Shown here in pieces: positions 22,920 to 32,886 of a stretch of DNA of 64,000 bases. The notes under the pieces are model-generated. The model searched no databases, was not told the origin of the DNA, and saw only the letters and a list, made by a program, of their open reading frames with translations. Position 1 is the stretch's first letter. Each line of letters opens with the position of its first letter. The position numbers and the translations under genes were made by a program. Origin of the DNA: Tubulanus polymorphus (taxonomy: Eukaryota > Nemertea > Palaeonemertea > Tubulaniformes > Tubulanidae); assembly GCF_964204645.1 (NCBI RefSeq), contig NC_134027.1, positions 15,240,485 through 15,304,484 on the forward strand. The letters run 5' to 3'.

Positions 22920-23457
22920 TTAATATAGAAATATTTTTACTTTCAATATTTGAAAATGTTATAACTCCAGTTGATAATAATGTCATAAATCCACCTAATT
23001 GAAATGATAAATATCCAATCCATTTATTTAATTCGGTCATAACTAAATAATCATTTTTTAAATCAGCATATAATCTATTTTCATCTTGAATTGGCAGCAT
23101 ATAATTACATAATTTACTATAACCTTTTACTACATTTTCTGATATCGCGTCATTAATTCTAGCTGTTCTCGCGGTTTCATAAATCTTAAATAATCTAATA
23201 ATTTCATCTGATTTCATTGTATCTAATTCATTATAAGTTAAATTTTTACCGATAAAATTTTTACATTTTCCAGATGCTATTAATATTTCTAATTGATGTT
23301 TACAATAAAGATAATATTCATAATTATTATGTGTTGTAACATAATTTAAAGCACCATCATCTGGAGTTAATTTTGTTTCTGTTATTCCTAAATCATCTAA
23401 AGTTTTTTCAATTGGAACATCACCATTTTTAGATTTTATTTTCTTTTCACCCGCCAT
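22867..23457 (-). CDS. Conserved Polinton protein of unknown function (E3)
   Basis: 196 residues, intact. The N-terminal half is charged. The middle holds the segment FKIYETARTARINDAISENV followed by a Tyr/Pro stretch and DENRLYADLKNDYLVMTEL, a conserved phrase of Maverick accessory proteins. A weakly hydrophobic stretch (~150-175, WIGYLSFQLGGFMTLLSTGV) lies near the C-terminus, followed by an acidic tail. A homologous but broken copy lies in E5 at 59,226-59,565. It follows the packaging ATPase and precedes the small basic protein, whose start overlaps its stop. I cannot assign a function. Confidence 0.65.
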   Translation of the reverse strand: MAGEKKIKSKNGDVPIEKTLDDLGITETKLTPDDGALNYVTTHNNYEYYLYCKHQLEILIASGKCKNFIGKNLTYNELDTMKSDEIIRLFKIYETARTARINDAISENVVKGYSKLCNYMLPIQDENRLYADLKNDYLVMTELNKWIGYLSFQLGGFMTLLSTGVITFSNIESKNISILNERGGRSEEKTEKSETN

Positions 23458-23479
23458 TTATATAACAAAAAAATTAGTT

Positions 23480-23762
23480 CTGTTGTTGCAACTAGAATTC
23501 AACTAGAATGTAACTAGAATTCAACTAGATTAACAAGCTAGTTGAAATATTGTTGTTTTTATTTATTTCTTATTGAATTTTATTTGATTTTTGTTTCAAC
23601 TACCAATAACTAGAATTCAACTAGAATGTAACTAAAAATATACTAGATTAACAAGCTAGTAAAATATTGTTGAATTTTATTTGATTTTTGTTTCAAATAC
23701 CAATAACTAGAATTCAACTAGAATGTAACTAAAAATATACTAGAGTAACAAGCTAGTTGAAT
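23480..23762. repeat. Three-unit tandem repeat between E3 genes
   Basis: Units of about 105 bp built around AACTAGAATTCAACTAGAATG and AACAAGCTAGT, separated by TTTTATTTGATTTTTGTTTCAA. The TAGTTG/CAACTAG parts are mutually inverted, so each unit can fold. It lies between the ATPase stop and the start of the 196-residue gene. Confidence 0.8.
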
Positions 23763-24371
23763 TTAAATAAATTCATATTTAAATGGGTGTTGTAATCTAA
23801 ATAGTAATTTTGATCTTTTAATATTTTTCAATTTATCCATATATTCATTATGTAAATCATGCGGAATAATATCATTTTCCTCAAGCGCATTTTTCATAGA
23901 TTTTCTATCTTTATTGTAGAATAAAACTAAAAATCTAATGTTTTCTCTAAAATCTTTAATAATTGAATTATATTTTTGATTCAAAACCCATGTTGTTATC
24001 CCGAAATGTCTACCAGAAAAAGCTAAATAACATAACTCACTCTCTCTAATTTTTGAATCATGTAAATTTGCACAATCATCTATGATAAATAATGTATTTG
24101 ATCCTTTATAAATATCTATTGCTATTTTTATACAATTATCTAAATTTTCTTTTACTGTTTTAGGATCTAATATAATAAATTTATTATTTCTAGTAATATT
24201 TCTGTCATAAGTTTGATTAAATTCATATGTTGGACAAAATAATACTATATTATCAAAATAGTTTTTATAAACAGTTTCTAATAAATTTCATATGAAATAA
24301 GTTTTTCCACAATTTGTTACGCCAGAAATTAACATATTATGAGGCTCAAATATAAATAATTCCTTATTCAT
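23763..24371 (-). pseudogene. DNA-packaging ATPase (HerA/FtsK type), one stop (E3)
   Basis: About 203 codons, starting at the Met of MNKELFIFEPHNMLI at 24,371. Walker A is GVTNCGKT (~18-25). Walker B is NTLFIIDDC (~85), followed by a SGRHFG segment. A single TGA lies three codons after Walker A (near 24,292). The E4 copy keeps a sense codon there, so this is a nonsense mutation rather than a family feature. In Polintons and related viruses this ATPase pumps DNA into the capsid. The stop codon abuts the tandem repeat, and the start is adjacent to the integrase stop. Confidence 0.85.
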
Positions 24372-25502
24372 TTATATATTTTTAATTTTACTTGATAATA
24401 TCCATTCATTGAATTTATCTGGCCATCCAACCCATTTTACTAAAGAATATTTTTTTCTTTTAACAGTTTTTGTTTTTAATCCTTTTTCAATTTTATATTC
24501 TTGTTCTAGATTTTCAGTAGTTAAACTTAATTCTTCTTCGTAAAAGTAGCCATCAACTTCTTCACCATCTAAATCTTCTAATTTATAGACACATGGTTTT
24601 TTTGTTGTTATTACCTTTTTTATATTATATATTTCCCTAGTAAAATTTCGATCGTATCCCTTGTCAAATATCTTTTTATACTTAGAAATTCTAACATTTT
24701 GACCAATTTTAAATTTAGGTTCACCAAAATCATCTACAAGAAATGCTCCATATAAATTATTCCAAACAATTTCAGCATTTTCAGGTTTTCTAGCATCAAT
24801 AGGTTTCATTCCAATAGAAGAATGATAAGAATTATTATATCCTTCTATCATTTTTGGTAAAACATCAATCCATTTAAAAGTATTATTTGCTGTAAAATAT
24901 TTCCACATTCTTGTTCTTAATGTTCTATTAAATCGTTCAACAACTGCTGCTTTTTTATCCGATTTTGTTGAAAAATATTTAATATTATGATTATCTAAGA
25001 GTTCATGAACTAGTGAATTATCAAATTCTTTTCCATCATCAAATTGTATTTTTTCTGGTTTCATTATATCATCCGAAAGAAATTTTCTTAAAACATTTGA
25101 TGTTTGTACAGCATATTTTCTATAAAGTGGGAAGCTCCATACATAACGACTAAAAATATCAATTATATTCAATATCCACCAATAATCATCATTATCTTTC
25201 TTAACATTTTTCATATCAATTAAATCTCCTTGCCACTGTTGATCTACATAACTTACCATAGTTTTACGAGTTTTATATTTTCTAACAATTTTTTTATGTG
25301 TTGTATATGTTGGTTGTTCTAACATAAATTCATTTATATCTTTATATTTAACTAAATTTTGTTGGATTATCTTATCTAATTTATCTTGTTTTACTTGACG
25401 CCATATATTTTTGTTAGAAAAATAAGCAACCGAACTCTCAGGGTTGTAATATAAATTTCTTAAATATTGTTCTTTAGTATTAGGGGTTTTTTTACCGCCC
25501 AT
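24372..25502 (-). CDS. RVE-family integrase with C-terminal chromodomain (E3)
   Basis: 376 residues, intact; the best-preserved Polinton gene here. The retroviral-type integrase catalytic core spans ~85-245: first Asp D93 (WQGD), second Asp D155 (QFDDGKEF) and Glu E189 (AVVERFNRT). A region of basic beta-strands follows, and then a chromodomain at ~332-376 (VKWVGWPDKFNEW). It would join element ends to the target with the 6-bp stagger seen for E2 and E3. The chromodomain may tether it to modified histones, which could bias insertion into silent chromatin and fits the clustering of elements in this window. The start Met is followed by GGKKTPNTKEQYL. A 15-residue C-terminal relic of the same gene lies at 55,024-55,061. 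Confidence 0.93.
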   Translation of the reverse strand: MGGKKTPNTKEQYLRNLYYNPESSVAYFSNKNIWRQVKQDKLDKIIQQNLVKYKDINEFMLEQPTYTTHKKIVRKYKTRKTMVSYVDQQWQGDLIDMKNVKKDNDDYWWILNIIDIFSRYVWSFPLYRKYAVQTSNVLRKFLSDDIMKPEKIQFDDGKEFDNSLVHELLDNHNIKYFSTKSDKKAAVVERFNRTLRTRMWKYFTANNTFKWIDVLPKMIEGYNNSYHSSIGMKPIDARKPENAEIVWNNLYGAFLVDDFGEPKFKIGQNVRISKYKKIFDKGYDRNFTREIYNIKKVITTKKPCVYKLEDLDGEEVDGYFYEEELSLTTENLEQEYKIEKGLKTKTVKRKKYSLVKWVGWPDKFNEWILSSKIKNI

Positions 25503-25556
25503 TTATATATCCTTAATTTTAACTTTATATTTCTAATATTGAATACTATCTAATTG

Positions 25557-26775
25557 TCAATTTACAATATTTAATTGTGCGTCAGATATAATATAAATGT
25601 GCATTTTAAAATTTAAGCTTCCTTTTTTCTTTTTCATGAATAATTGTATTCCATCTTTAGTGTTCTGTAATTTTTTTCCAGAACCATGTAATGAATTATC
25701 CTCTGTTGTTCTAAAATCTAACCATAATTCATATTTATTGCCGGTATAATAATCAATTTGATTAATATTACAATTTTCAGATGATTTTACTTTTTCATTC
25801 ATAAAATGTTTTCTAATTTCTGGCCATTGAAATATCATTCTCATTCCTTGACAAAATATTTTATTTGCTATTCCTTCGATAGTTATTTCTACTTTTGTTA
25901 TTTCAGGATTATAATAATTATCTACCTTTATTGCGCCATTAGAATATGTTGCAATGGTAAAAAATATTAATATACCTTTAATAGATCTTCTTGGGAAGTT
26001 AATATTCTCATTAATTATTTCATCATTTGCATTAATAGTTACAGTTTTAAATTTATCAATATAAACATATAATAATGAAAATCCTTGATTGTATTGAGTT
26101 TGAATTGTATTAGCAATATTTTCATTAGTTACTGTATTATATTCTAAACATATATTCGATAATTTATAACCCATATCTTTAACAACGTTAGATAATACAA
26201 TTTCATTTAAAGGAGCAAATGTTATCTCAAATATAATATCTTCTTGAATTGCATATTTATATAAAGGTGCATTATTATTTATCAATTCAAAGTCAAATGG
26301 AATTTTATATTTGCTTCCATAAATCTTTTTAATCAAATTATCTACGTCATTAGGTACTACTGCATTATTGGCTTCAGATCTTAATTTATTTTGGTTTTCC
26401 GATTGAATGCCTTGAAATATCATATTATTTCTATTTTCTTTAGTTAACCATAAATCTTTATAATGCATAAATAAATTATAATTATCTAATGAGAAAAAGG
26501 TTTCTGGTCCAATCTTTAAAGTTAATTTTTTAATCAAATACCTTCCAACATTATCAACAACATAATTATTATTATTACCAGTTACTTTTATATCGGCTGA
26601 TAAATAAATACTATTTGGAACATAAAAAGTATTTTGTGTTAATCTAGGGATTCTAACATATAAAGTTTCATCGGGATTAATATTTGAAGGATTATGAGTA
26701 ATTATATGATCTTTCTGCTTTAATAGCATTAGATATTCTAGAAATCTTAGAAGGACTTATATAACTCCCACTCAT
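25557..26775 (-). pseudogene. Polinton major capsid protein, N-terminal 5-bp deletion (E3)
   Basis: About 405 codons, of which 390 are one open frame (25,557-26,729). Family phrases include VRIPRLTQNTFYVP near the start, IPFDFELINNNAPLYKYAI and IIFEITFAP in the middle, NINFPRRSIKGILIFF and KVEITIEGIANKIF in the second half. This is the double-jelly-roll-type capsid protein predicted for Polintons. The true start is MSGSYI at 26,775, as in both E4 copies. A 5-bp deletion about 20 codons in shifts the frame, so the long frame lacks the native N-terminus. Everything else appears sound, so the lesion is recent relative to those in PolB. Confidence 0.85.
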
Positions 26776-26794
26776 TTATTTAACAAAAAAATTA

Positions 26795-27219
26795 ATTATT
26801 TATTTTTTATTATTTTTTCTTGATATCTTTTTGATATCATGTTTACTAACCCAAAAATAATTGCACTTACAACTGTAATTAAAAATTAAATAATATGTTC
26901 AGCAGCAAAGTTAATAATGTTTCCTGCAGATTTCAATATAAAACCAACAATTGATGCAATAATTCCTGGCAATGCTGCAGCAGATTTTTTAGATAGTTCC
27001 CATAAATATTTTGCTAATTTCTTTAAACCATCTTTAACTTTATCTTGTATAGAATTATTATCATTCGGGGGTTTATCCGGTTTATTGGGAGTGGGAGTAG
27101 ATTTCAAATAATTTGATATTGCTAAACCAATTGTTGTAAATAACATAGTTACAGCTGTTAGAATTGAAAGAATTGTTATTCCTTCTAATTTAAATAATAA
27201 CTTTATTCTATCTTTTAAG
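26795..27219 (-). pseudogene. Hydrophobic Polinton protein, 5'-truncated (E3)
   Basis: The frame is open from 27,219 to 26,886. Upstream it is cut off at the hairpin; the E4 copy shows a lysine-rich helical N-terminal part that is missing here. Hydrophobic segments are SILTAVTMLFTTIGLAI (~27,165-27,115) and ALPGIIASIVGFILKSAG. After an in-frame stop at 26,886 a third hydrophobic segment (VVSAIIFGLV) is still readable, and E4 shows it was once continuous. The protein is a recurrent Maverick protein lying directly upstream of the capsid gene. A membrane-active minor virion role is plausible but not shown. Confidence 0.65.
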
Positions 27220-27629
27220 AGTAATAGGGGTAATGGGCTTTCAGGTTAAAGGTTGAATGGTCGAGTTCATTAAAAACAAATATTAAAAGTAATTTAAAAC
27301 TATAATATATTTTCATAACCGTGTGTATTTCAGTTGAATAATAGAATAACTATTATTATTTGAATATATTTGATTATATGAATTTGTGTATTGTAAATAA
27401 ATCAATTGGTCGCGGAGCGTAGCGGTAGCGAAGTGGAGCGACCAATTGATTTAATACAATATGCATCTAAAATTTAAATTATTGATATCTTAGAATAAAT
27501 ATTTAGTTATAATATAAAATGCACACGGTTATGAAAATATATTATAGTTTTAAATTACTTTTAATGTTTTGTTTTTTAATGAGCTCGACCGTTCGACCTT
27601 TGGCCTGAAAGCCCATTACCCCTATTACT
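27220..27629. repeat. 410-bp hairpin of Polinton-type ends inside E3
   Basis: Near-perfect inverted repeat: AGTAATAGGGGTAATGGGC at 27,220 pairs with GCCCATTACCCCTATTACT at 27,629. The arms are ~130 bp and include the paired motif GGTTGAATGGTCGAG/GGTCGAACGGTCGAG. At the centre is a second hairpin, AATCAATTGGTCGC...GCGACCAATTGATT. No 6-bp duplication flanks it (TTTAAG versus ATTATC), and coding sequence is missing on both sides. It therefore replaced a segment rather than inserting cleanly. Confidence 0.85.
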
Positions 27630-30600
27630 ATTATCATTGCTAAATAGTTCATGATCTTTGGGATAATTGCTAAAATCAAAATGATGTTTTAAGGTTTTTA
27701 AGTCTTTTGTTATGTCATTTGTCTGGATTTTTAGTATGTAACTGTCAGTATTGAAGCAAATTAATGGAAATCCACAGTTGAATGTGCCATCTTCGGTTGA
27801 TAAATCATAAACATTATCTGTTGGGTTATATATGTCAAATAAATCTTTAACTTCTTCAGTTAAATCTTCTTCTGTGTGGCTTAAATTAAAGCAATTTGGT
27901 TTAGATTTAATCAATCCAATATTCATATTGAAGCCTAATGAATTACATAATATATTTAACCCTGATATTGCAACTTTTCCTTTCTGTGCAAAGGTTAACT
28001 TTTTATCCTTTGTAAATTTTTTAGCACCATCTGCTGCGTAGAATCCAATGAAGAACCATTTTCTTAAATCATTTTTTGCATTTACTACATAATCTGGAAC
28101 TATCTTTTCTTTAGTTGAAGTATTACTTTTCACTATTGCATGAATATAGAATTCATCATTATATTTTATAGCAAAATCTTTAGGGTTATTAACAAGTATT
28201 CTATAAACTGCTGATGATTTCATAACATCCATGATTTTAAATGTTTTATTTGGATAAACTTCTTCACAATATTTCTTTATTCTTTCTAATAATATCAAAT
28301 CTTGATTGCACAAATACCAACAATATTTATTACCCCAAACATATTTATACACACCTGCTGAACCATCTCCCATAAAAAAATCCTTTGATAAAATATTCTT
28401 TTTCTTCCAATGTTTCGGGTTCTATATTATAAATATTATCAATAATTTCATCGGATGACATAGGATTCATTCTTGGGTAAAATCTTTTATGTAATAATTC
28501 ATCTCCAATTTTTATATCAGTTGGTTTTATTTCATCACCATTTTGTTTAATTAAACTATGATCTTCAGTAACATCAACAAATCCTAATTTAGTTCTAACT
28601 CTATAGAATTTCTTATTTGTTTTATGCCTAATAATATTCTTTAATTTTTTCCATCCATTTCTTGTCCAAACATCCATTAATCCATTTATTTGTATTAATT
28701 CTTTTTCACCATACGAAATATAACATTCATTTTGTTTTGGAATTATTTCTGAAATTCTTCTTATCAATATTTTATCATTACATTTTAATAATATTGGGGT
28801 GTCAGCTGTTACAGAATCAAAATATAATATTTCAATATGCTTTTCCCCAAAAAGTGGTTGTAAAACATTATAATAAAAATCATACATTAATAATTTTGAT
28901 ACTTCTAAAACCGTTGAACCAATGAATATAGGTTTATTAAATTTCATTGACGTTCTTTTTAATTTAACTGCTGTTAAATAATCTTCAAATCTTTTATTTC
29001 CTAAATGTCTAGGACTTGATTGTAAATGTCTTAATCGTTCAGAATTATTTACTAATTCAATATCATTTCTATTTCTAATATTTTCACATGTTTTACCATA
29101 AAAACTATTATTCATTAATTTGAAGAAATCTTTTTCAAAATCTGTTTTCGATATGGTTCTCTGTTGAGTATTAAAATCTATATATTTTTCTAACCACTTC
29201 GATTGATTAAATTTAATATATCTATGTACTTTCTTTAATTTCATTCCTTGTTTTAGATAAAATTTTAACATTCTATAATGAACAATATAATTGTATTTAT
29301 TATTTTGAGTAAGTATTAATTTTTCTGTAAAAACATGATCTTTCGGTTTTATTTTCTTCTGGTATTCACTTAAATAACTATCATCTACGGTTAAATGTTC
29401 TGGGCAATAAGGTAAGTTTCTTGTTTTAAACTTTATATTTTCAGGATATTCTAAATCAACTACAAAGAAATAACCGATTGGTGCTTCATCTTTTAAACTC
29501 GCAATTGCGCTTTCCCAATCAGTTTTATCATCATTTTCAACTTCTGTTAATATAAAATTTTTATTTGGTTGAGGTTGCATCATTGCCCAACCATATAGAT
29601 TATTGGCGTCAATATATAATAATTTATATTCATCATTTGCTTTAAAATACCTATCTCCCATAACACCACTAATTCCACCTCTAATTGATTTTTCAAATAA
29701 TAAAACCATGTCTGGTTCTTTTAATAAATCTAATTCTACATTTGTATATTTTAAACCACATTGCCAGGTTAAACCAGGACTTGAATAACAATAACAAGGA
29801 TCAACATTAAAATGATTTAAATTTACTTCTCTAAATTTTTCAAATATGTCAGCCAATATCATAACATCTGATTTTAAATATAAATCAACTAATTCACCAT
29901 GATTTTTCATCTTAAAATGGTTCCAAATATTTAATGTTCTATTAAACACTTCATCTTTCACATACTCCTCTTTTAATTGATCATAAAATTGATCTTTTAA
30001 TAATTCTGTTACATTAAAATCATTGTGTGTTTTATAAAATGAATAAGGAATTGCACCTTTATATCTCAATAATTTAAAATCTTGTTCATTTGGATAATAA
30101 TATCGAGTTATAACAAAATCATTATCAACTAAACTTTTTGATAAATTATCTAATGAACTTGCTAGAAATCTATAAGAATCTAAAAATCTAACGCAACCAA
30201 ATTGAAATGAAATATAATTTTCAGATGTTTTAGCTAATAGTTTAAAATCATATTTTCTTACATTTACACCATTCGTAGCATTATATTCTTCTATTTCTTG
30301 ATTAATTGTGCCCAATTTCCTTGATAATTGTTTTATAAATAGATGGGTATCATAGCCTGATAAATTATGAAATAATATTGGTACGAAATTAACTTTCTTA
30401 GCTTGTAAATTACAATCTTCAGAGGCAGCTCCACGATATTTTGAATTTAAATGATCATGATCTCTAACTTTTTTATCAAATGAATAAAAACGTTTTTCAC
30501 AATAACAACAATGAGTTGCATAATTAAAATCAATTTCATCTTCTTATGTCATAACTATTCTTTTATTTTTGTTTAATAATTTTGCAAAATCACTTTCTAA

Positions 30601-32360
30601 TTCAATCATTTTGTCACAAAAATCATTAACTACATCTTCACCTCTAAAAGAAATATATTGACTTTCATATAATTCGGGATAATTTGATTTGATGTAAATT
30701 CCATAAGCAGCAGCTCTTTGATGAACTTTTTAAATTGTATTTATAATTGGCGGGTCTTGTGTTGTGTCTTCATTTAATTCATTTCCTTTATCCATTGATT
30801 TTAATAATTGCTTTTTTTATATATTTCTTTTCTATCTTGATCAGTTAATTCTTTATTCAACGATTCAAAATCCCCATAAATTACAAATGGAACAATATTC
30901 TTAAATTTATGATTAGTAAATTTCAATTTATAATCTTTTTCTGTTGGCATTATTAATTTACAAAAATCTTTATTATCACATAATTCTTTATGTTTTAGTA
31001 ACGCATTCTCAGTTCTAGATTTAGATAAACATTTTCTACATAGATAAATTTTATGACTGTTAAAATCACTTTCTGTTCTAAAGAATGAATCAATTTGTTT
31101 TAACCACATATAATGTCCATTTTCATCTTTTTTGTAATATAACAAATCTATAGCATTTTCATCATCATAATATTCTGTTAAATATAAAGCTTCCAAAGTA
31201 TAATCTTTAATATTTTCACCTTTTGTATTTGGTAATTGCATTAATTCGAATACATTTATTTTTAACTTATTAATTTTTTCTATTTTGGGTATCATTTTTA
31301 TAGTTACTGGATATTGATCAATTTTATATAATTTTTCATATTTCCGGTAATTTGTTATTCTAAAACTATGCGTAATATCTTCTGTTGGGTGTAAGCAACT
31401 AATAATTGACCATAGAAAACATTTATTATCTTCATTTGAACATTTATTACTGCTTTTGTTGTAAATGGTAATTTAATATAAGACGATGCTTTAATATCCT
31501 TTTCTGTTGTAAAGTTTGAATCATTTTTAAACATTGTTTTACTTTTTGATGTTTTATTCCTTTTTGTATTATAAACATTTAAATCTAAAAATATAATTTC
31601 ATTTAATGATAAACCAGAACCCTCAAAATATCTTTCTTCAATATGACGTTCAAATTCATTAAATATTTTTTCTAACTTCTCTTTTATTTGCGTTTTTTGA
31701 AATTATTTCTTCAGAGAGTGTTTGAATATTATAATCCATTTTCTCTTCTGACTTTAAAAAACTTACTTTCCCAGAGATACTATTTTTTGGATATTCAACA
31801 TCTGTTATCAAATCTAGTATTTTTTCTATTATTTCATTAAATTTACTATAATCTTCTATTGTTGTACCTTTAAAAAATCTAAATATAATAGCTGCAGGAC
31901 CAATTTTACTACGTAATGTTTCTAATATTTCAATTGTATCTTTTATTTCTAGTGAATCAATATAATTTCTAACATTTTCCATGTAAGGTTTATTTGAAAT
32001 GGATTTAGTTTTTGAAGTTGGATTTTTTACTTTTTGAGGTTTATCATCGAAATAATCTTTTCCTAAAACATTATTACTCAAATTTTGATGGTGTTTTTGT
32101 GATTCGAGATGTCTATTATAATTCCTCTTTACTATAAATTCATTACAAACTTCACATTTTATTTCATCCACATTCATATTTTCTAATCGTTCTTTTCTTT
32201 CATTGGAATTTTCTGAAGTTTCAAAATCTATAACATTTTTTATATGATTTGAAGATTTTTCATGACGCGATTTTTGAGATTTATCAATGTATTTTTTACA
32301 ATATGGACAATAATATTGATTTTCATTAACATCAATTTGTTCTGTCTTATTCTCTCCCAT
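27630..32360 (-). pseudogene. Protein-primed PolB with zinc fingers and intein, broken and truncated (E3)
   Basis: Starts MGENKTEQID at 32,360, at the inner edge of the terminal repeat. Two C2H2-like fingers lie in the first ~100 residues; the GPAAIIF region and a Cys cluster (YLCRKC) follow. Polymerase motifs: Exo I IYGDFES (~30,870), Exo II HNLSGYD (~30,355), Exo III YLKSD (~29,870), motif A DANNLYGW (~29,600), motif B KLMNNSFYGK (~29,105). Motif C is split by an intein: it reads YFD before 28,815 and resumes TDS at 27,749. The frame breaks between 31,296 and 31,660, at a stop near 30,732, at a stop near 30,546, and within the intein. About 60 bp past the motif-C block, the C-terminal part is cut off by the 410-bp hairpin. 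Confidence 0.88.
27750..28815 (-). other. Intein with LAGLIDADG-type endonuclease domain in PolB
   Basis: 1,066 bp, i.e. 355 codons plus one base. Block A is SVTADTPILLKC, with Ser as first residue. Block B is GFVDVTEDHSLI, with the TxxH signature. Two LAGLIDADG-type motifs are FFMGDGSAG and FFIGFYAADG. Block F is VYDLSTEDGTFNCG; block G ends LICFN, followed by Thr as the first downstream residue. The last residue is Asn, as required for cyclisation; the residue before it is Phe instead of the more usual His. One extra base in a T7 run (28,374-28,380) shifts the frame just before the first endonuclease motif. The insertion point is inside polymerase motif C, between Asp and Thr of the YxDTDS-class motif, the site used by inteins of large DNA viruses and archaeal PolB. 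Confidence 0.9.
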
Positions 32361-32697
32361 TTATAAGGAAAAAAAATTACTTGTGGTGATGAGTGGGGAT
32401 TACTTCCCCTTGTATATAACAAGCGCGCTATTAACCGTTCTCACCCAAGCCTCAAAGCATCTATTTATCCGAGCACAGTTGACACGCAATCACTGTACTA
32501 CAGTAATAGCACACGCGTTAATAACCGTTCTCAGTAGCGACTCACTGTATCGATCTATCCACGCGCAGTTGTTGTTACGCGCACTCACTGTATATGTGTA
32601 TCACAGAGCAATTGTCCGTTCTCACTAGAGCCTAGCTGTGATGAGTGGTGTCTCGACCTCTCGACCTCTGGTATGAAAACGCCATTTACTAATTACT
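32353..32697 (-). repeat. E3 right terminal inverted repeat
   Basis: Inverted partner of 21,977-22,321. Its tip is ...CTAATTACT at 32,697, followed by the ACAGTG duplication. It contains GTCTCGACCTCTCGACCTC, the paired end motif. Confidence 0.92.
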
Positions 32698-32712
32698 ACA
32701 GTGTGGTGAAAA

Positions 32713-32886
32713 TATTATACGACAGGTAACTTCACTTCAATGACAATGTCTTTTAAAACTTATGAACAGTAAATGAATACTTATTTACAAATATTCTGTT
32801 GATTGTCTATTTGTAGGTCATTGTGTGTGTTCTGATGAAGATTTTCTGAGATACAACTCAATATTAAATTGAATGAGCTCAACGTG
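32713..32886 (-). repeat. Dispersed repeat, copy 2
   Basis: Reverse complement of 3,722-3,945, beginning 10 bp outside E3. E3 therefore inserted at or next to this repeat. Confidence 0.7.

Larger units (their letters stand above)
21977..32697 (-). mobile_element. Polinton/Maverick E3, both ends present
   Basis: A 10,721-bp element flanked by an exact 6-bp duplication ACAGTG (21,971-21,976 and 32,698-32,703), with 345-bp inverted repeats beginning AGTAATTAG. The gene set is the Polinton hallmark set: PolB, RVE integrase with chromodomain, HerA/FtsK-type packaging ATPase, major capsid protein, a hydrophobic protein and small conserved proteins. All read leftwards. A 410-bp hairpin of Polinton-type ends (27,220-27,629) replaces the PolB C-terminus and the start of the hydrophobic-protein gene. 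No adenovirus-type protease was found; it may lie in the missing part. Confidence 0.93.

Noticed and set aside
23480-23762. CRISPR-like array
   Set aside because: Units are near-identical tandem copies without unique spacers, in an animal genome.
27220-27629. A second complete Polinton nested in E3, with this as one end
   Set aside because: Only 410 bp lie between the two tips, there is no gene inside and no 6-bp duplication.
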